Positions 13,450 through 26,176 of a DNA stretch of 64,000 nucleotides are shown here, one piece after another. The position numbers and the translations under genes are program-made. Positions within the stretch are counted from its first letter, which is position 1, and the number at the start of each line of letters is the position of its first letter. The stretch is from NCBI GenBank assembly GCA_036365145.1, contig JAEOAD010001177.1:308896-372895 (forward strand). The letters run 5' to 3'. Below the pieces are notes generated by a model. The model was not told the origin of the DNA. It made no database searches and saw nothing but the letters and a program-made list of their open reading frames with translations. This DNA comes from Orientallactaga sibirica (taxonomy: Eukaryota > Chordata > Mammalia > Rodentia > Dipodidae).

Positions 13450-14915
13450 TTAGGAGTGACAGATAAACGAGACCATGGGACGACTCTCTTTTTGTGCTTG
13501 GGTGAGCTCACTGAGGATGATCTGTTCCATGTTTGACCATTTTTTTTCAAATTTCCTTATTTCATCTTTCCTTAGTGCTACGTAGAATTCCATAGTATAG
13601 ATATACCACATCTTTGTTATCCATTCATCTAGTGATGGACACCTGGGTTGATTCCAGCTCTTTGCTATTATGAATTGAGCAGCTATAAACATGGTTGAGC
13701 AAATGTCTCTGATCTGAGGCTTGGGGCCTTTAGGGTATATGCCCAATAAAGGGAATAACTGGGTCCATTGGTAGGTCTATGGTCATCCTTTTCAGGAGCC
13801 TCCATATAGCTTTCCATAGTGGTTGAACCATTTTACATTCCCACCAGCAGTGAAAGGTTGTTCCTATTTCTCCACATCCTCGCCAGCATTTATTTTCATT
13901 ATTTTTTTTAATGCTAGACATCCTTACTGGGGTAAGGTGGAATCTCATAGTTGTTTTAATTTGCATTTCCCTGATGATAGGGATTTTGAACATTTTCTTA
14001 GATGCGCATTTGCTATTTGTATTTCTTCCTTCGAGAACTCCCTGTGCAGTTCTCTGCCCCACTTTGTGAGTGGATTGTTTGATGATTTGTTTTTTAGGTT
14101 TTGGAGTTCTTTGTAGATTCTAGAAATCAGGCCTCTGTCAGTTGTATAGCTGGTGAAAATTTTCTCCCATTCTGTAGGTAATCTGCTGGCTTTGGTTATA
14201 GTATTTTTGCCAGTGAAAAAGCTTTTCAGCTTCATGTGATCCCAATGGTTGAGTGATTGTTTGATTTCCTGAGCTGTTGGGGTTTTGTTCAGGAAATCTT
14301 TTCCCACTCCTATATCGTGGAAGGTTCCTCCTATTTTTTCTTCCAGTAGCAGCATAGTTTCTGGTTTTATATTAAGGTCTTTGATCCATTTGGACTGAAT
14401 TTTTGTGCATGGAGTGATGTGTGGGTCGAGTTTCATTTTCCTACATATGGATGTCCAGTTTGTCCAGCACCATTTGTTGAAGATGCTGTCCTTTTTCCAT
14501 TCTACATTGCTAGGGCCTTTGTCAAATATCAAGCAGATGTAGTTTCTTGACCCAAAATCTGGGTCTTCAATTCTGTTCCATTGGTCTATATTCCTGTTTT
14601 TGTGCCAGTACCAGATTGTTTTTATTACAATGGCTTTGTAGTATAACTTTAGATCAGGTATGGTGATGCCTCCAGAGGTGCTTCTTTTGCTGAGGATGAG
14701 CTTGGATATCCGAGGCCTTCTGCCTTCATATGAATTTTGAGATAGTTTTTTCTATCTCATTGAAAAGGAAGTTGGGACTTTTATTGGCATTATGAATTTT
14801 GAGATACAATGTTTAATAATAATAATAATAATAATTTTTTCTATCTCATTGAAAAAAGAAGTTGGGACTTTATTGGCATTGCATTGAATCTAAAGTGCTT
14901 TTGGTAAAATTGCCA
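13450..14915 (-). pseudogene. LINE-1 ORF2 C-terminal fragment (L1b)
   Basis: Minus-strand ORF2 remnant equivalent to 8549-9942. Open stretches at 14532-13945, 14062-13730 and 13746-13450 carry the same C-terminal Cys-rich motif ([18 protein letters not shown]) and the normal ORF2 stop at 13450. It is open across the T-run where L1a is shifted, but broken near 13735-13750 by a homopolymer difference and upstream by a scrambled segment at 14792-14869. RT and endonuclease domains are absent. Confidence 0.88.
14792..14869. repeat. Local partial duplication inside L1b
   Basis: Relative to L1a, this region repeats pieces of its own surroundings: tatgaattttgagata, then caatgtttaataat with an AAT run, then a second ctatctcattgaaaa...gttgggact copy. 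It accounts for most of the 75-base excess of the second 4.9-kb unit. It could be a replication-slippage product or an assembly error. Confidence 0.75.
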
Positions 14916-14927
14916 TTTTCACAATGT

Positions 14928-14970
<43 letters not shown>

Positions 14971-17900
14971 GCTAGTTCTGTTCTCAGAATGAGATGCTTT
15001 CCTGTGAATACAGTTGAGTGCAACAAGTTCAAATGTTCCTTGTTTGTGTCATCTAACAAGATGTACAACTTAGTAGATTCGCCTCACTTCTAACGTAGTT
15101 TGTTTAGAAAACAAATATGTTCATTGCCAAACTCTGTGCTGTGTAAAGTAAGCTAGTTCTGCTATTGGAATGAGTTGCTTTCCCACGAAGAAGGTTGAGT
15201 GCAGCAAGATCAAACTTTACTTGTTTGTGTAATCTAACAAGATGTAGAACTTATTAGATTCACCTCATTTCTAAGGTAGTTTGTTTTAGAAAACAAACAT
15301 GTTCATTGACAAACACTGTACTGTGTGAAGTAAGATAGTTCTGCTCTTGGAATGAGTTGCTTTCCTACAAAGAAGGTTGAGTGCAGCAGGTTGACACTTT
15401 CCTAGTTTTTGTCATCTAACAAGCTGTACAACTTAGTAGATTCGCTTCATTTCTAAAGCAGTTTGTTTAGAAAACAAATATCTTCATTGCTGACACTGTA
15501 CTGTTTTAAATAACTAGTTCTGTTCCCAGAATAAGATGCTTTCCTGCGAAGACGGTTGAGTGCAACAAGTCCAAGTGTTTCTTGTTTGTTTCATCTAACA
15601 AGATGTACAACTTAGTAGATTCACCTCATTTCTAAAGTAGTTTGATTAGAAAACAAACAGGTTCATTTCCGAACACTGTACTTACTGTGTGAAGTAAGCT
15701 AGTTCTGCTCTTGGAATTAGTTGCTTTCCCACCAAGAAGGTTGAGTGTATCAACTTCAAGCTTTCCTAGTTTGTGTAATCTCACAAGGTGTACAACTTCG
15801 TAGATTCACCTCATTTCTAATATAGTTTGTTTAGAAAACAACCATGTTCATTGCCGAACACTGTACTGTGTGAAGTAAAGGAGTTCTGCTCTTGGAATGA
15901 GTTGCTTTCCCACGAAGAAGGTTCAGTGCAGCAAGTTCAAACTTTCCTATTTGTGTAATCTAACAAGATGTACAACTTAGTAGTTTTGCCTGAATTCTAA
16001 AGGAGTTTGTTTAGAAAACAAACATCTTCATTACCGAACACTGTACAGTGTGAAATAAGCTAGTTCTGCTCTCAGAATGAGTTGCTTTCCTACGAAGAAG
16101 ATTGAGTGCAGCAACTTCAAACTTTCCTAGTTTGTGTCATCTAACAAGATGTACAACTTAGTAGATTCGCTTCATTTCTAAAGTAGTGTGTTTAGAAAAC
16201 ACACATCTTCGTTGCCAAACTCTGTACTGTTTTAAATAAGCTAGTTCTGTTCTCAGAATGAGATGCTTTCCTGCGAAGACGGTTGAGTGCAACAAGTACA
16301 AATGTTCCTTGTTTGTGTCATCTAACAAGATGTACAACTTAGTAGATTCGCCTCACTTCTAACGTACTTTGTTTAGAAAACAAACATCTTCAGTGCCGAA
16401 TGCTGTACTGTGTGAAGTAAGCTAGTTCTGCTATTGGAATGAGTTGCTTTCCCACGAAGAAGGTTGAGTGCAGCAAGATCAAACTTTACTTCTTTGTGTA
16501 ATATAACAAGATGTGAAACTTATTAGATTCGCCTAATTTCTAAGGTAGTTTGTTTAGAAAACAAACATGTTAATTGCCAAACACTGTACTGTGTGAAGTA
16601 AGCTAGTTCTGCTCTTGGAATGAGTTGCTTTCCTACGAAGAAGGTTGAGTGCAGCAGGTTCAAACTTTACTACTATGTGTCATCTAACAAACTGTACAAC
16701 TTAGCAGATTCGCTTCATTTCTAAAGTAGTTTGTTTAGAAAACAAATGTCTTCATTGCCGAACACTGTTCTGTGTTAAAAAGCGAGTTCTGTTCTCAGAA
16801 TGAGATGCTTTCCTGCGAAGACGGTTGAGCGCAACAAGTACAAATGTTCCTTGTTTGTGTCATCTAACAAGATATACAACTTAGTAGATTCGCCTCAGTT
16901 CTAACATAGTTTGTTTAGAAAACAAACATGTTCATTGCTGAACACTGTACTGTGTAAAGTAAGTTAATTTTGCTCTTGGAATGAGTTGCTTTCCCACGAA
17001 GAAGGTTGAGTGTATCAACTTCAAACTTTCCAAGTTTGTGTACTCTAACAAGATGTACAACTTAGTAAATTCAGTTCATTTCTAAAGTAATTTGTTCAGA
17101 AAACAAACAGGTTCATTCCCGAATACTGTTCTGTGTTAAGTAAGCTAGTTCTCCTCTTGGAATGAGTTGCTTTCGTACGAAGAGGGTTGAGTGCAGCAAG
17201 TTCTAACTTTCGTTGTTTATGTAATCTAACAAGGTTTACAACTTAGTAGAATTGCCTTACTTGTATCTTAGTTTGTTTAGAAAACAAACATGTTTAGTGC
17301 CGAACACTGTACTGTGTGAAGTAAGCTAGTTCTACTCTTGGAATGAGTTGCTTTCTTACGATGAAGCTTGAGTGCAGCAAGTTGAAACTTTCCTTGTTTG
17401 TGTCATGTAACAAGATGTACAACTTAGTAGACTCGCTTCATTTCTAAAGTCTTTTGTTTAGAAAACAAACATCTTCAGTGCCGAATGCTGTACTGTGTTG
17501 AATAAGCTACTTCTGTTCTCAGAATGAGTTGCTTTCCTGCGAAAAGGGTTGAGTGCAGCAAGTTCAAATTTTCCTTGTTTGTGTAATCTAACAACATGTA
17601 CAACTTAGTAGATACGCCTCACTTCTAACCTAGTTTGTTTAGAAAAAAAATATGTCCATTGCCAAACACTGTACTGTGTGAAGTAAGCTAGTTCTGCTAT
17701 TGGAATGAGTTGGTTTCCCACGAAGAAGATTAAGTGCAGCAAGATCAAACTTTACTTGTTTGTGTAATCTAACAAGATGTAAAACTATTAGATTCACCTC
17801 ATTTCTAACATAGTTTGTTTAGAAAACAAACATCTTCAGTGCCGAATGCTGTACTGTGTTAAATAAGCTAGCTCTGTTCTCAGAATGAGTTGCTTTCCTG

Positions 17901-20728
17901 CGAAAAGGGTTGAGTGCAGCAAGTTCAAATTTTCCTTGTTTGTGTAATCTAACAAAATGTACAACTTAGTAGATTGGCCTCACTTCTAACCTAGTTTGTT
18001 TAGAAAAAAAATATGTTCATTGCCAAACACTGTACTGTGTGAAGTAAGCTAGTTTTGCTATTGGAATGAGTTGGTTTCCCACAAAGAAGATTAAGTGCAG
18101 CAAGATCAAACTTTACTTGTTTGTGTAATCTAACAAGATGTACAACTTATTAGATCCACCTCATTTCTAACATAGTTTGTTTAGAAAACAAACATGTTCA
18201 TTGCCAAACACTGTACTGTGTTAAATAAGCTAGTTCTGTTCTCGGAATGAGTTGCTTTCCTGCAAAAAGGGTTGAGTGCAGCAAGTTCAAATTTTCCTTG
18301 TTTGTGTAATCTGACAAGATGTACAAATTAGTAGGTTCACCTCATTTCTAACATAGTTTGTTTAGAAAACAAACATGTTCATTTCCGAACACTGTACTTC
18401 CTGTGTGAAGTAAACTAATTCTGCTCTTGGAATAAGTTGCTCTCCCACGAAGAAGGTTGAGTGCAGGAAGTTCAATCTTTCCTAGTTTGTGTAATCTAAC
18501 ATGATATACAACTTAGTAGATTCGCTTCATTTATAAAGTAGTTTGTTTAGAAAACAAACAGGATCATTGCTGAACACTACTGTGTTTAATAAGCTAGTTC
18601 TGTTTTCGGATTGAGTTGCTTTCCTACAAAGAGTGTTGAGTGCAGCAAGTTCAAACTTTCCTTGTTTATGTAATCTAAAAAGGTGTACAACTTAGTAGAC
18701 TCGCCTCACTTCTATCTTAGTTTGTTTAGAAAACAAACATGTTCATTGCCGAACACTGTACTGTGTGAAGTAAGCTAGTTCTGCTCAGAATGAATTACTT
18801 TCCTACGAAGAAGGATGAGTGCAGCAACTTCAACCTTTCCTAGTTTGTGTCATCTAACAAGCTGTACAACTTAGTATATTTGCTACATTTCTAAAGTAGT
18901 TTGTTTAGAAAACAAACATCTTCATTTCAGAACCCTGTACTGTTTTTAATAAGCTAGTTCTGTTCTCAGAATGAGATGCTTTCCTGCAAAGACAGTTGAG
19001 TGCAACAAGTTCAAATGTTCCTTGTTTGTGTCATCTAACAAGATGTATAACTTAGTAGATTCTCCTCACTTCTAAAGTTGTTTAGAAAACAAATATGTTC
19101 ATTGCCAAACACTGTACTGTGTGAAGAAAGCTATTTCTGCTATTGGAATGAGTTGCTTTCCCACGAAGAAGGTTGAGTGCACCAAGATCAAACGTTACTT
19201 CTTTGTGTAATCTAACAAGATGTACAACTTATTAGATTCGCCTCATTTCTAACATAGTTTGTTTAGAAAACAAACATGTTCATTGCCAAACACTGTACTT
19301 TGTGAAGTAAGCTAGTTCTCCTCTTGGAATGAGTTGCTTTCCTACAAAGTATGTTGAGTGCAGCAAGTTCAAACTTTCCTAGTTTGTGTCATCTAACAAG
19401 ATGTACAACTTAGTAGATTCACTTTATTTCTAAAGTACTTTGTTTAGAAAACAAACATCTTCATTCCCGAACACTGTAATGTCTTAAATAAGCTAGTTCT
19501 GTTCTCATAATGAGTTGCTTTCCTGCAGAAAGGGTTGAGTGCAGCAAGTTCAAATTTTCCTTGTTTGTGCAATCTAACAATATGTACAATTTAGTAGATT
19601 CACCTCATTTCTAACATAGTTTGTTTAGAAAACAAACATGTTCATTTCCGAACACTGTACTTACTGTGTGAAATAAGCTAGTTCTGCTCTTGGAATGAGT
19701 TGCTTTCCCACGAAGAGGTTGAGTGCAGCATGTTCACACTTTCCTAGATTGTGTTATCTAACATGCTATACAACTTTGTAGATTTGCTTCATTTATAAAT
19801 TAGTTTATTTAGAAAACAAAGATGTGCATTGCCGAACACTGCACTGTGTTAAATAAGCTAGTTCTGTTCTCTGAATGAGTTGCTTTCCTACGAAGAGGGT
19901 TGAGTGCAGCAAGTTCAACCTTTCCTTATTTATGTAATCTAAAGAAATGTACAACTTAGTACATTCGCCTCACTTCTATCTTACTTTGTTTATAAAACAA
20001 ACATGTTCATTGCCGAACACTGTGCTGTGTGAAGTAAGCTAGTTCTGCTCTTGGAATGAGTTGCTTTCCTACGAAGAAGGTTGAGTGCAGCAGGTTGACA
20101 CTTTCCTAGTTTTTGTCATCTAACAAGCTGTACAACTTAGTAGATTCGCTTCATTTCTAAAGTAGTTTGTTTAGAAAACAAACATCTTAATTGCCGAACA
20201 CTGTACTGTTTTAAATAAGCTAGTTCTGTTCCCAGAATGAGATGCTTTCCTGCGAAGACGGTTGAGTGCAACAAGTCCAAATGTTTCTTGTTTGTTTCAT
20301 CTAACAAGATGTACAACTTAGTAGATTCACCTCATTTCTAAAGTAGTTTGATTAGAAAACAAACAGGTTCATTTCCAAACACTGTACTTACTGTGTGAAG
20401 TAAGCTAGTTCTGCTCTTGGAATGAGTTGCTTTCCCACGAAGAAGGTTGAGTGTATCAACTTCAAACTTTCCTAGTTTGTGTCATCTAACAAGATGTACA
20501 ACTTACTAGATTCACTTCATTTCTAAAGTGGTTTGTTTAGAAAACAAACATTCTCATTGCCGTATACTGTACTGTGTTAAATCAGCTAGTTCTGTTCTCA
20601 GAATGAGATGTTTTCCAGAGAAGACCGTTGAGAGTAGCAAGTTCAAATTTTTCTTGTTTGTGTAATCTAACAAGATGTACAACTTAGTAGATTCGCCTCA
20701 CTTCTAACGTAGTTTGTTTAGAAAACAG
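14971..20728. repeat. ~180-bp satellite tandem array, block 3
   Basis: About 32 monomers. Bases 14971-17046 duplicate block 2. From 17047 on the array continues with new monomers, including a dimeric pattern where about 360-bp units beginning catcttcagtgccgaatgctg recur at about 17468 and 17831. A roughly 400-bp stretch at about 20070-20470 closely matches 10375-10790, including the unusual gtttgattag variant and the tacttac insert. The array ends inside the dyad motif (agaaaacag) where LINE-1 sequence begins. Confidence 0.95.
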
Positions 20729-23700
20729 CTGGTTCTTTGAAAAGATAAACCAGATAAACACTTAGCAACTCTGACAAAAGAAAGAGAGAAGAGAAAAAAA
20801 TTTATAAAATTAGAGATGAAAAAGGCAACATCACAACAGATAGCCAAAAATTCAGAAAATCATACAGACATACTTTAAGAATATATATGCCTCTAAGTAA
20901 AACCTGAAATTAATGGAGGATTTCCTTGATTCATATGACCTACCAAATTTAAATCAAGATGAGATAAACCATTTAAATAGACCTATAACAACTACAGAGA
21001 TCCAAGAAGTTATAAAAAGTCTCCTAACTAAAAAAAGGCCAGGCCAAGATGGATTCACTGCTGAATTTTCCAGACATTCCTGGAAGAACTAATACCAATG
21101 CTTCTCAAACTTTTTCATAAAATAGAAAAGGAAGGAATTCTACCAAAATCCTTCTATGAAGACAGCATCACCCTGATACACAAACTGAGGAAAGACAGAT
21201 CAAAAAAAGAAAATTACAAACCAATCTCCCTCATGAACATAGATGCAAAAATTCTCAACAAAATACTAGCAAACAGAATACAAGAATATATCAGAAAGAT
21301 TATTCATCCCAACCAAGTAGGCTTTATCCCAGATATACAGGGATGGTTCAACATATGCAAATCCATAAATGTAATACACCATATAAATGGTCTGAAGGAC
21401 AAAAATCACATGGTCATCTCAATAGATGAAGAAAAGGCATTTGACAAAAATCCAACATCTCTTCATGGTGAAAGTATTACAGAATCTGGGAATAGAAGGA
21501 ACATATCTCAACATAATAAAAGCTACTTATGACAAACCTATAGCCAACATAATACTAAATGGGGAAAAACTTGAAGCTTTTCCTCTAAATTCAGGAACAA
21601 GACAAGGGTGTCCACTTTCCCCACTACTACTTAATATAGTACTGGAAGTCTTAGCCATAGCAAACTGTTAGAGCTGATAAACACTTTTAGCAATGTAGCA
21701 GAACACAAAATAAACACACAGAAATCAGTAGCTTTTCTATACACAAACAACAAACATGAAGAGGATGAAATCAGGGCATCATTCCCATACACAATTGCCT
21801 TAAAAAAAAAAAAAAAAAAACCTTGGAATAAACTTAACCAAAGAAGTGAAGGATCTCTACAATGAGAACTTTAAAAAAAATCGAGTGGCAAATTGTAGAA
21901 GACACAAGGAAGTGGAAAGACATCCCATGCTCCTGGATTGGAAGAATCAATATTGTGAAAATGTCAATCTTACCAAAAGCAATCTACACATTTAATACGA
22001 TCCCCATTAAAATCCCAGTAGCATTCTTCACAGAAATAGAAAAAAACAATCCTAAAATTCATCTGGAAACACAAAACATCCTCAAATAGCCAAAACAATT
22101 TTGTGCAACAAAAAATCAGGCTGGTGATATTACCATACCCTATTTTAAGTTATATTACAAAGCCATAGTAACAATAACAGCATGGTACTGGCACAAGGAT
22201 GGACAGGTAGATCAATGGAACAGCATAGAAGACCCAAATATTAATTCAGGCAGCTATAGCCACTGATTTTTGACAAAAGTGCCAAAAATATTCATTGGAG
22301 AAAAGACAGCCTCTTTAACAAGTGGTGCTGGGAAAACTGTATATCTGTATGTAAAAGGATAAAAATAGATCCTTTCCTCTCTCCATACACAAGAGTCAAG
22401 TCCAAATGGATAAGGGACCTTAATATCAGACCAGAACCTCTGAAACTGCTAGAGGAAAAGGTAGGGGAAACCCTTTAACATATTGGCATAGGCAAGGACT
22501 TTCTGAATATAACCCCAATTGCTTAGGGAATAAAACCACTAATCAAGCACTGGGACCTTATGAAATTACAAAGCTTTTGTACAGCAAAGGACACTGTGAA
22601 TAGAGCAAAAAGACAACCTACAGAATTGGAGAAAATCTTTGCCAGCTATACATCTGACAGAAGATTAGTATCCAGAATAAACAAAGAAATCAAAAAACAG
22701 AATAATAAGAAATCAAACAACCCAGTTAAAAAATGGGCTATGGAACTAAATAGAGAGTTCTCCGAAGATGAAATACAGATGGCATATAAACATCTAAAAA
22801 AGTGTTCCACCTCCTTAGCCATCAGGGAAATGCAAATTAAAACCACTTTGAGATTCCATTTCACTCCTGTCAGAATGGCTACCATCAAGAAAACAAATGA
22901 CAATAAGTGTTGGCGTGGATGCGGAAAAAGAGGAACACTTCTACACTGTTGGTGGGAATGTAATCTTGTCCAGCCATTGTGGAAATCAGTGTGGAGGTTC
23001 TTGAGACAGCTAAAAATACATTTACCATATGATCCAGCTATAGCACTCCTAGGCATATATCCAAAGGACTCTTCTCACTACCTTAGAGATACTTGCACAA
23101 CCATGTTTATTGCTGCTGTATCCACAATAGCTAAGAAATGGAACCAGCCTAGATGTCCCTGAACAAATGAACGGATAATGAAGATGTGGTACATTTACAC
23201 AATGGAATTCTATTGAGCAGCAAAGAAAAATGAAATTGTGAAATTTTCAGGGAAATGGATGAATCTGGGAAGGATTATATTAAATGAGGTAAACCAGGCT
23301 CAAAAGGCCAAACATCACATGTTCTCTCTCATATATGTATCCTAGCTACAAATGTATAGACTTATGTGTGAAATGGAACCAAAAATAGGTACTAGAAACC
23401 AGTAATCTGGTAAAAGGCTATAAGGGAGGCAGGAGAGAGAAGGTTTTAAGTGCATGGTATTGCACATAACAGATTACAGGGAGGGTAATGGCCTAAGAGA
23501 GGCTATGAGAAGAGAGTATGTAAAAGAAGGCCAGGGGGAGGGTCAATCAAAATTCAAGATAGTGTGAATAAGACTTATGTAAACCTACTTTTTTGAATAA
23601 TGGCACATCCAGAAGATGTAGACTGTTACTAGAAAATTTTCAGTGCCTGGGATGAGATACCTTCCAGTGAATTGTTGACCAAGGAGGTCCCGGTAGCCTC

Positions 23701-24680
23701 CAAAACATTAAAGGCTTTTGCCAAAGCCTTTGATTGCCCTTGAGAAACAGATGATAAGACCCTATTGCTGAAGACATCTCTTGCCTGAGAGGCAAGGTCA
23801 CTGAGAAAGCAAGCTGGTGCTGAGCAGAAAACCTTCTCCCTGTAGACCAGCCAACTGAAAGCTGGAAAAAAGCTGCAGTGCATGCAGCCATATCGTAGGC
23901 AGAAGTCATAAGCAGTGAAAACAGTGGACACTGAAAATTCAAGTTTGGCCATATAAGCCCAATGAATGAACGGGTGCAATAGTTGGACATCTGCTCTTGG
24001 GGATATCCAACTGCTCCATAATTGGACTGAAGGCCCTCTCTATGGGAGGTAATACATACCTGGTACTGAAAAACCTAAGCAAAAGTCTATGGCAGGGGAG
24101 GTCATGAGCCTTAGTGGTATCAAGCTTGCTCTTGTCTGGCTAAATGTATATATTATTCCCACCAAGCTGCCCTGAAACCACTACGCTTAATATTCATATT
24201 CACATATTAATGCTACTCTCACTTCTGGTTAGAGAAGCTTCTCTTTTCAGATGGCGATGACCACTGGGATGACCCAAAAGGCAATATAGTGCTGAGAAGA
24301 ATGGTTGGAGGAGTGCCTGACACTGAAAAATCTCTGTCACACCCTCCAAGGCTCAGGGCCTATTGTGGAAGAGGAGGTGGATAGAATGGAAGAGCCAAAG
24401 GAAGAGTATGTCTTCTTAAAATGCAACTGTCCAGACAGAAATTGGCCTTGATATCCATGACCTTGCAGTGCCTAGCAATACCTTCACAAGACCCTCATAA
24501 TAGAAGAAAATGATGATGACATCAAATTAAAAGAGAGACTAATGGAGAGAGGGAGGGATATGATGGTGATTGGAGTTCTAAAGGTGTATGGGAGCAGGGG
24601 AGGGAAATATCATGCATTTTTTGCATGTAAGTATAGAAGTTGTCAATAAAAAATAAAAATAAATAACAATAAATTTAAAA
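20729..24680 (+). mobile_element. Older LINE-1, 5'-truncated, sense (L1c)
   Basis: The sequence starts within the RT domain of ORF2 and runs through the ORF2 C-terminus and a long 3'UTR (about 23300-24640) to an A-rich tail with several AATAAA-like words (24645-24680). Its sequence differs clearly from L1a, L1b and the 41545 element, so it belongs to another, older subfamily. It adjoins the satellite directly at 20728/20729. The 3'UTR has no gene; its open frames at 23629-23990 look random. Confidence 0.92.
20732..23290 (+). pseudogene. LINE-1 ORF2 remnant with RT domain (L1c)
   Basis: Frames on the plus strand show RT fingers and palm: the GQDGFTAEF segment near 21040, [20 protein letters not shown], motif A as [13 protein letters not shown] (about 21410-21450), and motif B as [16 protein letters not shown] (about 21595-21640). 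The frame shifts near 21450. The segment that should carry motif C (the F/Y-ADD active site) is missing between about 21665 and 21680, where sequence jumps to ELINTFSNVAEHKINTQKS. A poly-A run at 21803-21820 disrupts it again. The C-terminal part (22560-23162) keeps the Cys motif [18 protein letters not shown]. The first half of ORF2 with the endonuclease is absent. Confidence 0.9.
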
Positions 24681-24821
24681 AGTATCATTGGCCCAAGCAT
24701 GGGACAGCTCATTCCTACAGGAGTACTCTGCTCTCTTCATGGGCACAATCACTTTGCTTTGCAAAAAGTGTGGATTATTTCCAGAGCATTAATGTGATTT
24801 TCTATCATATCAAAAATGTGC

Positions 24822-24900
24822 TTGGCTTGGGACACAGCTGAGTGATAGAACTCTTGCCTGGCATGTGAGGCCCCAGTACCACAGAAAACAGAAAAACAAA
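24822..24900 (+). repeat. ID-like (tRNA-derived) SINE fragment
   Basis: The stretch gggacacagctgagtgatag...cttgcctggcatgtgaggccccagtaccac resembles the body of rodent ID/BC1-type tRNA-Ala-derived SINEs, followed by an A-rich tail. It is diverged and partial. Confidence 0.6.
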
Positions 24901-26176
24901 GGCCATATAATGTGCTTATAGCAATTCTTATCACAATTCAGCCTAATGGCTGAGTATAACTATATGCTGCTCCCCAGTTAAAAACAAAAATGCTGAAATG
25001 TTTCAATTTACCCAGTGAGTGGGTGCAGCCTATTTTTCAGCTATTTTCCAACTGCAAGAGCCACACCCAAAACAATATGTTAGGTACAGTACATTTCCAA
25101 AACTTTATATATACACAACAATGTTGTGTTGATAACCCAGTTGCTGCATTTCCACTGAAGTGATTCTAACTTCTCACTACACTACTCCTGGCATTCCAAT
25201 GAAGGAAGAGTGACAGCCCAGCTAGATGCCCTTCCCCTTCTCCAGGGCAGCATCTGCCACAGGGGAGCATGTCTGATGTGGCCACTCACTGTGAAGGCTT
25301 GTTAGACATGACTGCATGGGCATAGCTGACGTCCCATTTTCAAGCTCATAATCTGTTGCAGAGGCAGAAATACTTATTCTTTTGGGGGGGGGAAATGTGT
25401 TTCTGATCTGGCAAAATTGATCAAGCACTTTTATCAAGTTAGAAGTGTTCATGTCTCTCAATGTTTCCAATTGCACTCACTTCCTTTGTTATCTTGTGCT
25501 GACTTTAAGGAACCTGTAGAATACTGGGGACTTTATTTCTGTGGAACTTCACTTTAAACTCCTCCTCTTTACTCTCTGATAGCTATGGAGAATTTTGGCT
25601 TCTCAATTCAACAACTCAATTCCATGACAGAACTGTGTGCATGATGTGTAACATGTGATCAAGTGAGCACACAAGCAAGCCAAGGATGGCAACACTGAGG
25701 ATACAGTGGGGAGGGAACCAGAAACACAGTACTGAAAAGTTCCTTAAGTTTAGAATAAAGCTGAAGTAAAACTTCAAAGAATGGGCTCGTTTTAATCACT
25801 GTAATAACCAAGTTAAAAATATTATCTTTTAAAATAAAAATCCTTAATGATTGAGGTAGATGATGATGTTATCAGACACTGAATTTGCTTTAAGATATCA
25901 CAGTGGTACAACTGAGGGAATGAGAAAGCACTGATTCAAAATGATCTTCCTTTAAGTTCAGATAAATAATTAGGAATCCATCCTATTCCAAGGCCTAAGC
26001 AGGAAATCTAGGGGCTCACTTCTGTATTTTAGGCTGAACTCACCAGCTGATGAAAAGATTCACACTAAGGGAAGAGCAATGTGAAATAGCTGTCCTGTGA
26101 AGAAGTGGTTGTTGTCTACTTGGTATGTCCATTGGGGTGCATTCCTCTGTTTAAGATGTGGATTGCTGAAGGCTTC
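24901..26176. other. Non-coding stretch without recognised gene
   Basis: No open frame here looks like a gene. A G8 run lies at about 25384. Part of 25740-26176 may be the 3'UTR of the DPH3 processed copy that follows on the minus strand, because the antisense sequence continues without an obvious break. I could not place its 3' end or find a poly-A tract. Confidence 0.4.

Larger units (their letters stand above)
12062..14970 (-). mobile_element. LINE-1 copy, antisense, duplicated with flanking satellite (L1b)
   Basis: Nearly identical to L1a from its base 7152 onward, including the same 5' truncation, the same (AAT)n run and the same satellite junction at 14971. It lacks the poly-A end and the first roughly 100 bases of the 3'UTR. 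Instead satellite runs straight into the middle of the 3'UTR at 12062. It is therefore not an independent retrotransposition but a copy made by segmental duplication. Homopolymer-length differences from L1a occur (for example around 12243, 12370 and 14333). Confidence 0.93.

Noticed and set aside
12062..14970. Second LINE-1 as an independent insertion
   Set aside because: It shares the same 5' truncation point, AAT run and satellite junction with the first copy and lacks its own poly-A end, so it was duplicated with its flank.
1..20728. CENP-B box in the satellite
   Set aside because: I looked for the TTCG....A..CGGG core in several monomers on both strands and found none. A full scan was not possible by eye.
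23629..23990. Two overlapping 116-residue antisense frames
   Set aside because: They lie in the 3'UTR of an old LINE-1 and have no recognisable protein features.
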